DNA of 38,819 bases from Streptomyces xanthophaeus (GTDB taxonomy: Bacteria; Actinomycetota; Actinomycetes; Streptomycetales; Streptomycetaceae): NCBI RefSeq assembly GCF_000725805.1, contig NZ_JOFT01000061.1:1-38819 (forward strand), written 5' to 3'. Numbering within the stretch: position 1 is the first letter of the stretch; each line of letters begins with the position of its first letter. The position numbers and the translations under genes are program-made. Shown here in pieces: positions 23,198-32,541 of the stretch. Under the pieces are notes generated by a model that saw only the letters and a list, made by a program, of their open reading frames with translations, was not told the origin of the DNA and did no database searches.

Positions 23198-26100
23198 ATG
23201 TCCCTGCACAGCCAGTCGACGGCCTCCCACCAGGCCGACGCGACCCCCGAGTTCCCCCGGCACGTCGTCACCGCGGTCCTCGTCGCCCACGACGGCGCCC
23301 GCTGGCTGCCCCGGACCCTGGCCGGCCTCCTCGGCCAGGAACGCCCCGCGCAGAACCACATCGCAGCCGACACCGGCAGCGCCGACGACTCCGCCCGCCT
23401 GCTGCACGAGGCCCTCGGCGACGAACGGGTCCTGCACCTCGCCCGCCGCACCGGATTCGGCGCCGCCGTCGAGGAAGCCGCCCGCACCGCCGGCACCCTG
23501 ACCCCCGAGGACCTCCCGTACCTCAAGCGCCCCAGCGGCTGGGACCCCGTCAGCCGCACCTGGCGCGACGACGCCTACGACCTCCCCGAACTGCCCCACG
23601 GCGAACCCGTCCAGTGGCTCTGGCTCCTCCACGACGACAGCGCCCCCGAGGCCGACGCCCTCACCGAACTCCTGCGCGTCGCCGAGGAGAACCCCGACGC
23701 CGCCGTCATCGGCCCCAAACTGCGCGGCTGGTACGACAAGAAGCAGCTCCTCGAAGCAGGCGTCAGCATCGCCCGCAGCGGCCGCCGCTGGACCGGACTC
23801 GACCGCCGCGAACAGGACCAGGGCCAGCACGACCAGGTCCGCCCCGTCCTCTCCGTCTCCACCGCCGGCATGCTCGTGCGCCGCGACGTCTACGAGGCCC
23901 TCGGCGGCTTCGACAGACGCCTGCCCCTGATGCGCGACGACGTGGACCTCTGCTGGCGCGCCCAGAGCGCCGGCCACACCGTCCTCGTCGCCCCCGACGC
24001 CGTCATGCGGCACGCCGAGGCCTCCGCCCGCGAGCGCCGCACCGTCGACTGCGCAGGACGCACCACGTCCAGCCCGCACCGCGTCGACAAGGCCGGCGCC
24101 GTCTACACGATGCTCGCCAACAGCTCCGGACGCGCCCTCCCCTACGTCCTGGTGCGCCTGCTGCTCGGCACCGTGCTGCGCACCCTCGCCTACCTCATCG
24201 GCAAGGCCCCTGGCCAGGCCGTGGACGAGCTCACCGGCCTCCTCGCCACCCTGCTCCGCCCCGGCCGCGTCCTCGCCGCCCGCAAGGCCCGCCGCGGCCC
24301 CGTCGTCCCCGCGAGTGAACTGCGCCCCCTGTTCCCGCCGCCCGGCGCCTCCCTGCGGGCCAACGCCGAACAGCTGGCCGGCTACTTCGGCGACGGCCGT
24401 GACACCGAGCCCGCCGCCGCCGGACGGCACGGCGCGCCCAGCGTCCTGACCGCGCCCGGCGAGGACGGCGACTACCCCGAGAGCGCCGAACGGTTCGCGC
24501 GCCTCAAGCGGATGGCCCGCAACCCCGCCCCCGTCCTCTTCGGCCTGCTCCTGCTCGTCTCCGTCGCCGCCTGCCGCTCCCTGCTCGGCGGCGGCTCCCT
24601 CATGGGCGGCGCCCTGCTGCCCGCCCCCGACGACGGCCTCGACCTCTGGCACGGCTACACCGACACCTGGCACGCCGTCGGCACCGGCTCCACCGCCGAC
24701 GCGCCCCCCTACCTCGCCGTCCTCGGCGCCTTCACCGTCCCGCTCTTCGGCTACACCCAGGCCGCCCTGACGCTGCTGCTCGTCGGCTCCGTTCCGCTCG
24801 CCGGCCTCGCCGCCTACTTCGCGTCCCGGCCGCTCGTCGAGTCCCGCCTGCTGCGCGCCTGGGCCGCCTTCGGCTACGCCTTCCTACCCGCCGTGACCGG
24901 CGCCCTGGCCGGAGGCCGCCTCGGCACCGCCGTCCTCGCCGTGCTGCTGCCCCTCATCGCCCGCGCCGCGGTCTCCGCCTTCGCCCTCGGCGGGGACGCG
25001 CCCCGGCAGGGCGCCAAGGGCGGCTGGCGCTCCGTGTGGACCTGCACGCTGCTGCTGACCCTGGCCACCGCCTTCACCCCCGTCGTCTGGCCGCTGGCCG
25101 CCGTCCTGGGCACCGCCGCGCTCGTCCTGCGCCGCGCGCAGTGGAAGACGTACGGCCCGCGGCTGCTCGCCACCCTCGCCGTTCCCCTCCTCGTGCTCGC
25201 CCCCTGGTCCCTGGGCCTGCTGACCCACCCCGGCCGGTTCCTGCGCGAGGCCGGACTGCCCTACGGATCCGGCTCCGCCACCGCCCTGGACCTCCTCGGC
25301 ACCAGCCCCGGCGGACCCGGGACCGCCGGCGGCCTGCTCCTCGCCGGGACCGTGCTGGCTGCCCTCGCCGCCCTGCTCCGCGCCGACCGGCAGTTCGCCG
25401 TCCGCACCGCCTGGGCCGTCGCCCTGACCGCGCTGCTCCTCGCCGCCCTCCTCAACCGCACCGCCTGGGCCGGCCCCGCCACCCTCCTCTACGGGCTGGC
25501 CCTGCTCGCCGCCGCCGTGCTCGGCGCGGACGGCGCCAAGGAGCGGGTCGCCGCCCGCAGCTTCGGCTGGCGCCAGCCGCTCGCCGCCCTCGTCGCGCTC
25601 GCCGCCGCCGCGGGCCCGGTCCTCGCCGCCGCCGGATGGCTGCTCGCGGGCGCCGCGGGCCCCCTGGAGCGGCGCGACCCCGTACAGGTCCCGGCCTTCG
25701 TCGCCGAGGCCGGCGGGGACGACAACCAGACCCGCACCCTGATCCTCGACCCCGCCTCGTCCGGCGCCGTCTCCTACAGCCTCGTCCGGGGCTCCGGCGG
25801 CCGCCTCGGCGCCGCCGAGACCGCCGCCGCCACCGGCAGCGACCCCCGCCTCGACAAGGTCGTCTCCAACCTCGTCGCGGGCTCCGGGGCCGACCAGTCC
25901 AGCCAGCTCAGCGCCTACGCCATCCGCTTCGTGATGTTCCGGCCCGGCGGCCCCGAGGACGTCCGCCGCGTCCTCGACGCCACCCCCGGCCTGAGCCGGC
26001 GCCACCAGCAGGACGGCACCGCGCTGTGGGGCGTCGAACCCTGGCTGCCCCGCGCCGTCATCGTTCCAGGCAAGGCGGGCGAGGCCCCCATCCCCGTCGC

Positions 26101-26845
26101 CTCCGGCCCCGTCGAGGCCCACGGCAAGATCCCGGCCGGTGAGGAGGGCCGCGTCCTGCGCATCGCCGACCGGGCCGCCCCCGGCTGGCAGGCCACCCTC
26201 GACGGCAAGCCGCTCAAGCCCAAGACCCTCGACGGCTGGGCCCAGGGCTTCGAACTCCCCGCCGCCGGCGGCCGCCTCGACCTCGTCCACGCCACCTCCC
26301 TGCCGCGGACCGCCTGGCACTGGACCCAGGGCCTGCTCGGCCTGGTGCTGCTGGTCATGGCGCTCCCCGGCCGCCGCGCCCGGCTCGACGACGACCTGCC
26401 CGAGGAGGAGGCCGTGCTCCCCGCCCAGGCCGGACCGGGCGAGGCCGGGGAGGGCCGCCGCGCCCGCCGCCTGCGCGCGGAGGCGGAGCCGGCCCCCGCC
26501 GCCCCCGCCGACACGGCCTCGGCCGCCGACCCGTACGCGCAGATCCCGGCGCAGCCGGTGTACGGCGAGGAGTCGTACGCCTACCAGCCCCAGCCGGACC
26601 AGGGCGGCTACGCCTACGAGCAGCAGCCCGCGCAGCCCTACGGGCAGCAGCCCGCGCCCGGCTACGAGCCGTACCCCTACCCGCAGCAGGGCGCGCAGGG
26701 CTACGACGCCCCGTACGCCGAGCAGCAGCAGCCGTACCCCTACCCGTACGAGCCCTACGAGGCCTACGAGCCGTACGACCCCCACGCCCAGCAGTCCCAG
26801 CACACCCAGCACGATCAGCGCCCGGACGGGAGCCCCCAGCAGTGA
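23198..26845 (+). CDS. Large multi-domain membrane glycosyltransferase (GT2 plus polytopic region)
   Basis: This protein is 1,215 residues. Residues 1-290 form a GT2 catalytic domain: VVTAVLVAHDGARWLPRTLA, ADTGSADDS, acidic metal site HDDSAPEADAL near 144, and GGFDRRLPLMRDDVDLCWRA. From about 310 to 850 there are many hydrophobic segments, such as PVLFGLLLLVSVAACRSLLG. An extracytoplasmic region of about 200 residues follows, then a last helix near 1045 (GLLGLVLLVMALPG) and a cytoplasmic tail. The final 90 or so residues are a low-complexity Tyr/Gln/Pro/Glu stretch with repeated PYPYP and YEPY motifs. It probably polymerises or exports an envelope glycan. The start at 23198 follows GGAGGG; an in-frame GTG at 23126 is possible. 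The stop overlaps the next gene. Confidence 0.85.
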   Translation: MSLHSQSTASHQADATPEFPRHVVTAVLVAHDGARWLPRTLAGLLGQERPAQNHIAADTGSADDSARLLHEALGDERVLHLARRTGFGAAVEEAARTAGTLTPEDLPYLKRPSGWDPVSRTWRDDAYDLPELPHGEPVQWLWLLHDDSAPEADALTELLRVAEENPDAAVIGPKLRGWYDKKQLLEAGVSIARSGRRWTGLDRREQDQGQHDQVRPVLSVSTAGMLVRRDVYEALGGFDRRLPLMRDDVDLCWRAQSAGHTVLVAPDAVMRHAEASARERRTVDCAGRTTSSPHRVDKAGAVYTMLANSSGRALPYVLVRLLLGTVLRTLAYLIGKAPGQAVDELTGLLATLLRPGRVLAARKARRGPVVPASELRPLFPPPGASLRANAEQLAGYFGDGRDTEPAAAGRHGAPSVLTAPGEDGDYPESAERFARLKRMARNPAPVLFGLLLLVSVAACRSLLGGGSLMGGALLPAPDDGLDLWHGYTDTWHAVGTGSTADAPPYLAVLGAFTVPLFGYTQAALTLLLVGSVPLAGLAAYFASRPLVESRLLRAWAAFGYAFLPAVTGALAGGRLGTAVLAVLLPLIARAAVSAFALGGDAPRQGAKGGWRSVWTCTLLLTLATAFTPVVWPLAAVLGTAALVLRRAQWKTYGPRLLATLAVPLLVLAPWSLGLLTHPGRFLREAGLPYGSGSATALDLLGTSPGGPGTAGGLLLAGTVLAALAALLRADRQFAVRTAWAVALTALLLAALLNRTAWAGPATLLYGLALLAAAVLGADGAKERVAARSFGWRQPLAALVALAAAAGPVLAAAGWLLAGAAGPLERRDPVQVPAFVAEAGGDDNQTRTLILDPASSGAVSYSLVRGSGGRLGAAETAAATGSDPRLDKVVSNLVAGSGADQSSQLSAYAIRFVMFRPGGPEDVRRVLDATPGLSRRHQQDGTALWGVEPWLPRAVIVPGKAGEAPIPVASGPVEAHGKIPAGEEGRVLRIADRAAPGWQATLDGKPLKPKTLDGWAQGFELPAAGGRLDLVHATSLPRTAWHWTQGLLGLVLLVMALPGRRARLDDDLPEEEAVLPAQAGPGEAGEGRRARRLRAEAEPAPAAPADTASAADPYAQIPAQPVYGEESYAYQPQPDQGGYAYEQQPAQPYGQQPAPGYEPYPYPQQGAQGYDAPYAEQQQPYPYPYEPYEAYEPYDPHAQQSQHTQHDQRPDGSPQQ

Positions 26846-28332
26846 AGCAGCGCGCACCCCTGACGCTGGCGGCCGTGGCCGCAGCGCTCGCCGCGGTCAC
26901 GGCCGTCGCCGCCCTCGCCGCCCCCGAGGCGGAGGGCAAGGCGGCCGGCGCCGAGGCGGCGGCCGCGGCCCGGATGCCGGTGGAGCGGTCCCTGCTGGTG
27001 TGCCCGGCGCCCAGCTCCTCCGACATCGCGGAAACCACCTACACGGCGTTCACCCCGGGCCCCGCCGCCTCCGCCGAGGGCAAGGGCTCGGCCCGGCTGC
27101 TCGGCGCGACCAAGGACGCCAAGGCGGTGCTGGAGCTCAAGGAGACCGGCAAGCCCGCCGGGGCCACCGCCACCGGAGCCGACGCGCCCGCCCTGACGGG
27201 CAGCGCCGACGGGGTCCTCGCCCCCGGCTGGACCGCCCAGCAGACCACCAAGGTGTCCGTCGGCCGCTCCCGCGGAGTCCTCGGGGCGGCCTGCACCGCG
27301 CCGGGCACCGACTTCTGGTTCCCCGGGGTGAGCACCGCCGCGGGCCGCGAGGACTACGTGCACCTCACCAACCCGGACGACGCCGCGGCCGTCGTCGACA
27401 TCAGGATCTTCGGCCCGGACGGCGTCGCCAAGCCCGACCAGGGCACCAGCGAGAACATCCGCATCGACCCGAAGTCCACCAAGTCCGTCCTGCTGTCCTC
27501 CCTCGCCCCCGGCGCCCAGCTCGCGGACGCCACCGCCCACGTCACCACCCGCGCGGGCCGGGTCGGCGCCTCCGTGCAGGTAGCCGAGGAGGGCGTGGGC
27601 ACCGACTGGCTGCCCGCCTCCACGGACCCGGCCGGCTCACTCGTCCTTCCGGGCATCCCCGCGGACGCCACGTCCGTCCGGCTGGTCGCCTTCGCGCCCG
27701 GCGAGGACGACGCGGACCTGAAACTGCGCCTGGCCGCCCCGAACGGGGCCATCAGCCCGGCGGGCAACGAGCAACTGCACGTCAAGGCGGGCATGACCGC
27801 GACCGTCGACCTCAAGGACCTGACCCGGGGCGAGGCGGGATCACTCCTGCTGTCCCCGGCGGACGCGGGCAAGGCCGTGCCCGTGGTCGCGGCGGTCCGC
27901 GTGGTCCGCGGCAGCGGAGCCAAGCAGGAGCTGGGCTTCGTACCGGCTGCCGGGCCGGTGGGCGCGCGGGCGACGGTGGCCGACAACCGGGCCGAGGAGA
28001 ACGCGACCGTGCTGTCGCTGACGGCGCCGGGCGACAAGGACGCACAGGTCAAGGTGACGGCCTCGCCGACCACCGGGGGCGGTGAACCGGCCTCCCAGGA
28101 CGTGACGGTCAAGGCGGGCACGACCCAGTCGGTGACCCTGGCCCCGGCGGGCGGCAAGGGCTCCTACGCCCTCACCGTGGAAACCGTCTCGGGCGGCCCC
28201 GTACACGCCGCCCGCACCCTGTCCCTGCCGCACGAGGGCATCGCGATGTTCACCGTCCAGACCCTGTCGGACGACCGCTCCACGGTCTCGGTGCCCCGCG
28301 CCGTCCAGGACCTCTCGGTCCTGACCCGCTGA
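26842..28332 (+). CDS. DUF5719-family secreted or anchored protein
   Basis: The GTG start (26842-26844) overlaps the glycosyltransferase TGA (26843-26845) in a GTGA junction, so the pair is translationally coupled. The 496-residue protein opens with a hydrophobic Ala/Val segment (LTLAAVAAALAAVTAVAALA) that is a signal peptide or anchor. The rest is mostly beta-type repeats with short Ala/Thr/Val-rich strands, for example EDYVHLTNPDDAAAVVDIRI and two similar halves ending in VTLAPAGGKGSYALTVETV. This architecture and the linkage match DUF5719. No enzyme motif is visible. It likely works outside the membrane with the large glycosyltransferase; this is inference from coupling. Confidence 0.8.
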   Translation: MKQRAPLTLAAVAAALAAVTAVAALAAPEAEGKAAGAEAAAAARMPVERSLLVCPAPSSSDIAETTYTAFTPGPAASAEGKGSARLLGATKDAKAVLELKETGKPAGATATGADAPALTGSADGVLAPGWTAQQTTKVSVGRSRGVLGAACTAPGTDFWFPGVSTAAGREDYVHLTNPDDAAAVVDIRIFGPDGVAKPDQGTSENIRIDPKSTKSVLLSSLAPGAQLADATAHVTTRAGRVGASVQVAEEGVGTDWLPASTDPAGSLVLPGIPADATSVRLVAFAPGEDDADLKLRLAAPNGAISPAGNEQLHVKAGMTATVDLKDLTRGEAGSLLLSPADAGKAVPVVAAVRVVRGSGAKQELGFVPAAGPVGARATVADNRAEENATVLSLTAPGDKDAQVKVTASPTTGGGEPASQDVTVKAGTTQSVTLAPAGGKGSYALTVETVSGGPVHAARTLSLPHEGIAMFTVQTLSDDRSTVSVPRAVQDLSVLTR

Positions 28333-28371
28333 CGGACCCCGCCCGCGCCACGGCCGACGACGGACCGCTTC

Positions 28372-28875
28372 TTAGTCCTGGCCGTAGCGCGGGTCCACCG
28401 TCTCGGGGGACAGGCCCAGCAGCTCCGCCACCTGCTCCACCACGATCTCGTGCACCAGCAGCGCCTTCTCGTCGCGGGTCTTCGTACGGATGTCCACCGG
28501 CCGCCGGAACACCACGATCCGGGCCGGGCGCCCCTCGCGGGACTCGTACAGCGCGCCCAGCGGGACCGCCTCGTCGTTCCAGCCCGCCTCCGCGCCGCCC
28601 GGCGGGCCCGGGACGTCCCCGATCAGGAATTCGACCTCGGCCAGCTGCGGCCAGCGCCGCTCCAGGCGCTCGACGGAGTCCCGTACCAGGTCCCCGAACA
28701 TCTCGGACCGGCTCGCCGACAGCGGCACCTGCGGCGGAGCCACCGGCCCGCGCATCCCCCGGCCGTGCCGGTCGCGCCTGCGCTGGCGCGGTTCGGCGGG
28801 GGCCCCGGCGGGGGCTCCGGCGGGGGCTCCGGCGGGGGGCTCGGCAGGGCGGGGAGGCAGGGAGCTGTCCGTCAC
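28372..28875 (-). CDS. Zincin-like metallopeptidase-family protein lacking HExxH
   Basis: This 167-residue protein resembles the short actinobacterial metallopeptidase-family (Zincin_1-like) protein found between whiB2 and manB in mycobacteria. The N-terminus is Pro/Ala/Arg-rich, with four GAPA units from a near-perfect 12-bp repeat (about 28798-28843). The conserved part begins MRGPVAPPQVPLSASRSEMF and contains SVERLERRWPQLAEVEFLI and VEQVAELLGLSPETVDPRYG. The place where an HExxH helix should be reads HEIVVEQ: the first His and Glu are present but the second His is Val. Protease activity is doubtful. Two starts are possible, GTG 28875 or the internal Met. It is convergent with the DUF5719 gene, 39 bases apart. 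Confidence 0.75.
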   Translation of the reverse strand: MTDSSLPPRPAEPPAGAPAGAPAGAPAEPRQRRRDRHGRGMRGPVAPPQVPLSASRSEMFGDLVRDSVERLERRWPQLAEVEFLIGDVPGPPGGAEAGWNDEAVPLGALYESREGRPARIVVFRRPVDIRTKTRDEKALLVHEIVVEQVAELLGLSPETVDPRYGQD

Positions 28876-29016
28876 CCCCGCAGGGTAGCCCTTGGCGGAA
28901 CGGCGGTTTACGGACTCCCGCCGCGCCGCCGCCACCCGTCGGCGGGCACGACACGGGGGAGTGAGCGGCGGGAGCCTCGTCGCGGCCCGGTCAAGAGTGC
29001 GGTACCGTCCAACGTC

Positions 29017-29385
29017 GTGAGCCTTGTACGTCGTTGTTCGCGCACCGCGTGCGGCCGCCCTGCCGTCGCGACGCTGACGTACGTCTACGCCGATTCGACC
29101 GCAGTCCTCGGCCCGCTCGCCACCTACGCCGAACCCCACTGCTACGACCTGTGCGCCGAGCACTCGGAACGCCTGACCGCCCCGCGCGGCTGGGACGTCG
29201 TCCGGCTGTCCGACGGGTCCGCGCCGTCCCGCCCCAGCGGCGACGACCTCGAAGCCCTGGCCAACGCCGTGCGCGAGGCGGCCCGTCCGCCCGAGCGCAC
29301 CCCGGAGCCCGGAGCCCGGGGCGGTCCCGCGACCGGCGAGACCCGGCGCGGACACCTGCGCGTGCTCCGTTCGCCGGATTCCTGA
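29017..29385 (+). CDS. DUF3499-family zinc-ribbon-like protein
   Basis: This is a 122-residue protein starting MSLVRRCSRTACGRPAVATL. It has two cysteine pairs, C7/C12 near the N-terminus and two more in PHCYDLCAEHSERL, which look like a small zinc-binding fold. It then runs GWDVVRL and ends in a Pro/Glu/Arg-rich tail. DUF3499 proteins are conserved in actinobacteria directly before manB. No function is known; a regulatory or chaperone role is guesswork. GTG start at 29017 has no clear Shine-Dalgarno. manB follows after 77 bases on the same strand. Confidence 0.85.
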   Translation: MSLVRRCSRTACGRPAVATLTYVYADSTAVLGPLATYAEPHCYDLCAEHSERLTAPRGWDVVRLSDGSAPSRPSGDDLEALANAVREAARPPERTPEPGARGGPATGETRRGHLRVLRSPDS

Positions 29386-29462
29386 CGCCCGGATCGTCTG
29401 AAAACCAGATCCTCGTTCGGGGTAGGTTTGCTGTCCGCACAGGACCTTCAGGAGGGCAGGCA

Positions 29463-30833
29463 GTGGCCGCAGATCTTTCGAACATCGTCAAGGCTTACGA
29501 CGTACGGGGCGTCGTACCGGACGAGTGGGACGAGCACCTGGCCGAGCTGTTCGGTGCCGCATTCGTCGAGGTCACCGGCGCCACCGCGATCGTGGTCGGC
29601 CACGACATGCGCCCCTCCTCCCCGGGGCTGTCCGGCGCCTTCGCGCGCGGCGCCGCCGCCCGCGGCGTGGACGTCACCCTGATCGGGCTGTGCTCCACGG
29701 ACCAGCTGTACTACGCCTCGGGCTCCATGAACCTGCCCGGCGCCATGTTCACGGCCTCGCACAACCCCGCCCAGTACAACGGCATCAAGATGTGCCGGGC
29801 GGGCGCCGCCCCCGTGGGCCAGGACACCGGTCTCGGCCAGATCCGGGAACTGGCGGAGAAGTGGAGCGACGAGGGAGCCCCCGCGATCGCCCCCGGCACC
29901 GTCCCCGGCACGGTCACCGAGCAGGACACCCTGACCGGCTACGCCGCGCACCTCAAGGGCCTCGTCGACCTCGCCGCCATCCGCCCGCTCAAGGTCGTCG
30001 TCGACGCGGGCAACGGCATGGGCGGCCACACCGTGCCCACCGTCTTCGAGGGCCTGCCGCTGGACCTGGTCCCCATGTACTTCGAGCTGGACGGGACCTT
30101 CCCCAACCACGAGGCCAACCCCCTCGACCCGAAGAACATCGTGGACCTCCAGGCCCGCGTGCTCGCCGAGGGCGCCGACCTCGGTATCGCCTTCGACGGC
30201 GACGCCGACCGCTGCTTCATCGTGGACGAGCGCGGCGAGGGCGTCTCCCCGTCCGCCGTCACCGCCCTGGTCGCGGCCCGCGAGCTGGAGCGCAACGGCG
30301 GCACCGGCACCGTGATCCACAACCTGATCACCTCCTGGTCGGTCCCCGAGGTCGTCCGCGAGCACGGCGGCACCCCCGTGCGCACCCGCGTCGGCCACTC
30401 CTTCATCAAGGAGGAGATGGCCAAGACCGGAGCGATCTTCGGCGGCGAGCACTCGGCGCACTACTACTTCAAGGACTTCTGGAACGCGGACACCGGCATG
30501 CTCGCCGCGCTCCACGTCCTGGCGGCCCTCGGCGGCCAGGACGGCCCGCTGTCGGACCTGGTGTCCTCCTACGACCGCTACGCGGGCTCCGGCGAGATCA
30601 ACTCGACCGTCGCCGACCAGGCGGCCCGCCTCGCCGCGGTCAAGGAGACCTACGGCGGCCAGGACGGCATCACCCTGGACGAGCTGGACGGCCTGACCGT
30701 CACGGCCGCCGACTGGTGGTTCAACGTGCGCGCCTCCAACACCGAGCCGCTGCTGCGCCTGAACGTCGAGGCCCGCGACGCGGCGACCCTCGCCAAGGTC
30801 CGCGACGAGGTCCTCGCCCTCATCCGCGCGTGA
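29463..30833 (+). CDS. manB: Phosphomannomutase / phosphoglucomutase
   Basis: It interconverts mannose-6-phosphate and mannose-1-phosphate (and possibly the glucose forms), feeding GDP-mannose synthesis. The 456-residue protein has all four domains. KAYDVRGVVP is at the N-terminus. The active-site serine loop is FTASHNPAQYNGIKM. The metal loop DGDADRCF follows, then the sugar-binding GGEHSAHYYF and the phosphate-binding RASNTEPLLRLN. GTG at 29463 has GGAGGG eight bases upstream. It sits in the DUF3499-manB-Trm112-SIS-manA cluster. A terminator-like hairpin follows, so the downstream genes probably have their own promoter too. Confidence 0.95.
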   Translation: MAADLSNIVKAYDVRGVVPDEWDEHLAELFGAAFVEVTGATAIVVGHDMRPSSPGLSGAFARGAAARGVDVTLIGLCSTDQLYYASGSMNLPGAMFTASHNPAQYNGIKMCRAGAAPVGQDTGLGQIRELAEKWSDEGAPAIAPGTVPGTVTEQDTLTGYAAHLKGLVDLAAIRPLKVVVDAGNGMGGHTVPTVFEGLPLDLVPMYFELDGTFPNHEANPLDPKNIVDLQARVLAEGADLGIAFDGDADRCFIVDERGEGVSPSAVTALVAARELERNGGTGTVIHNLITSWSVPEVVREHGGTPVRTRVGHSFIKEEMAKTGAIFGGEHSAHYYFKDFWNADTGMLAALHVLAALGGQDGPLSDLVSSYDRYAGSGEINSTVADQAARLAAVKETYGGQDGITLDELDGLTVTAADWWFNVRASNTEPLLRLNVEARDAATLAKVRDEVLALIRA

Positions 30834-30841
30834 TCCGGGTC

Positions 30842-30874
30842 CCCCGGGTGAGGCACGTCCTGCCTCGCCCGGGG
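30842..30874 (+). terminator. Terminator-like hairpin after manB
   Basis: CCCCGGGTGAGGCA (30842-30855) pairs with TGCCTCGCCCGGGG (30861-30874), 14 positions with one G-T pair and a 5-base loop, eight bases after the stop. Confidence 0.65.
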
Positions 30875-30970
30875 CCACTTCCGAGCCCCGCCCGCGTTCG
30901 AGGCGCGGGTCCGGGCAGAGCCCGGTGCCCGGCGGAGCCGGGGTCTCCCGGGGCGCAGCCCCGGGGCTCC

Positions 30971-31058
30971 GGGCCGTACCGGAGGTGACCCGGCGCCGCA
31001 CCCGCCCGACGGCGAAGCAACGCGGACACCTGCGGGCCGCACCGGAGGTGACTCGGCG
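30971..31058. repeat. 25-nt direct repeat before the Trm112-like gene
   Basis: GGGCCGTACCGGAGGTGACC plus CGGCG at 30971-30995 recurs at 31034-31058 with two changes, 63 bases apart. The region 30875-31103 is otherwise GC-rich without a gene. The second copy lies about 45 bases before the Trm112-like start and may be part of a promoter or a local duplication. Confidence 0.45.
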
Positions 31059-31103
31059 GTACGCTGACCTCGCCCAAACCGCATGTTCGAAGGGAACCGC
31101 CCC

Positions 31104-31289
31104 ATGCCGCTCGAAGCCGGTCTTCTGGAGATCCTCGCCTGCCCCGCCTGCCACGCGCCCCTCGAGGACAAGTCGGCCGACGAGAGCTCTCCCGAGCTGA
31201 TCTGCACCGGCCAGGACTGCGGCCTCGCCTACCCGGTCCGCGACGGCATCCCCGTGCTCCTCGTGGACGAGGCCCGCCGCCCCGCCTGA
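31104..31289 (+). CDS. Trm112-family zinc-ribbon protein
   Basis: This 61-residue protein has two cysteine pairs (CPAC near residue 13 and CTGQDC near 35) and the family ending [18 protein letters not shown]. In eukaryotes Trm112 activates methyltransferases; small bacterial homologues are of unclear role, and the gene is usually near manA/manB in actinobacteria. The ATG at 31104 follows GAAGGGA. It precedes the SIS gene by 78 bases. Confidence 0.85.
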   Translation: MPLEAGLLEILACPACHAPLEDKSADESSPELICTGQDCGLAYPVRDGIPVLLVDEARRPA

Positions 31290-31367
31290 CCCTCCCGGGC
31301 CGCAGCCGGGGCCGCCACCGCACCGGACGCGCAGACTGGTTCCGCCACACGACAGCCGGAGGCCGCC

Positions 31368-32501
31368 ATGCTCGACGAGTCGCTCCTCGACGCACCGGAC
31401 GATCTCGCCCGCGCCGACCGCCGGGGCCTGCTCCGCGGCGCCGCCGACGCCGGGGCCAGAGTCCGTACCGCAGCACGGCACGCCGCCGAGGCGGGCCTCG
31501 GGGACCTGCGCCCCGACGGCCGCCCCCGGGCCGTCCTCATCGCCGGACCCGGCTCCGCGGCCACCGGCGTCGCCGACCTGCTCGGCGCCCTCGCCGGGGC
31601 CTCGGCCCCCGTCATCAGGCTCGACCCCACCGGCGTCGCGCACGCCGCCGGAGCCCTGCGCTGGACGCTGCCCGGCTGGGCCGGCCCCGTCGACCTGCTG
31701 CTCCTCACCACCACCGACGGCACCGAGCCCGGGCTCGCCGTCCTCGCCGAACAGGCGTACCGGCGCGGCTGCACCGTGGTCGCCGTCGCCCCCGAGCGGT
31801 CCCCGCTGAGCGAGGCCGTGGACGGGGCGCACGGGCTCCTCGTACCGATGGCCAAGGCGCCGTACCAGGAGTACGACGAGTCCGCCGCGGCCGGACCCGG
31901 CGCCCTGTGGGCCCTGCTGACGCCCCTGCTGGTGCTCCTCGACAAGGTCGGCCTGATCACCGCGGCCCCCGACACGCTGCAACTGGTCGCCGACCGCCTC
32001 GACCGGACCGCCGAACGCTGCGGTCCCGCCGTCGCCACCTACTCCAACCCGGCCAAGACCCTCGCCGCCGAGCTCGCCGACTCCCTGCCGCTCATCTGGA
32101 GCGAAGGCGTCGGCGCCGGACCCGCGGGACGCCGCTTCGCCGCGACCCTGGCCGAACTCGCCGGACGCCCCGCGCTGGCCGCCGTCCTGCCCGAGGCCCT
32201 GCCCGCCCACGGCGTCCTGCTCGCCGGGTCCTTCGCCGCCGGGGCCGACCCAGAAGACTTCTTCCGTGACCGGGTCGAAGAGCCCCAGGCTCTGCGCGCC
32301 CGCATCGTCCTGCTGCGTGACCGGCCGACGGGCGGCCTGAGCGCCGCCCCGGCCGCACGCGAACTCGCCCTCAGCCACGACACGGCCATCAGCGAGCTCG
32401 AACCGGAGGAGGGCGCCGAGCTGGAACAGCTCGCCGAACTCCTCGCCGTCACGGATTTCGCCACCGCCTACCTGGCGCTGGCGTCCGGGGGACACAGCTG
32501 A
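31368..32501 (+). CDS. SIS-domain protein (TobH-like / PMI-PGI-type)
   Basis: This 377-residue protein has a sugar-isomerase (SIS) fold. It begins MLDESLLDAPDDLARADRRG, carries RPRAVLIAGPGSAATGVADLL (a SIS phosphosugar-binding loop), then VVAVAPERSPLSEAVDGAHG and a C-terminal half resembling the bifunctional phosphoglucose/phosphomannose isomerase C-domain (SNPAKTLAAELADSLPLIWS). It lies between manB and manA, as in other actinobacteria. It may act on mannose-6-P or glucose-6-P or simply bind them; the catalytic role is unproven. The ATG has GGAGG upstream. manA follows 40 bases later. Confidence 0.8.
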   Translation: MLDESLLDAPDDLARADRRGLLRGAADAGARVRTAARHAAEAGLGDLRPDGRPRAVLIAGPGSAATGVADLLGALAGASAPVIRLDPTGVAHAAGALRWTLPGWAGPVDLLLLTTTDGTEPGLAVLAEQAYRRGCTVVAVAPERSPLSEAVDGAHGLLVPMAKAPYQEYDESAAAGPGALWALLTPLLVLLDKVGLITAAPDTLQLVADRLDRTAERCGPAVATYSNPAKTLAAELADSLPLIWSEGVGAGPAGRRFAATLAELAGRPALAAVLPEALPAHGVLLAGSFAAGADPEDFFRDRVEEPQALRARIVLLRDRPTGGLSAAPAARELALSHDTAISELEPEEGAELEQLAELLAVTDFATAYLALASGGHS

Positions 32502-32541
32502 GGCACACTTCCCAAGCCCAGCTCTATCCAGGAAGACGACG

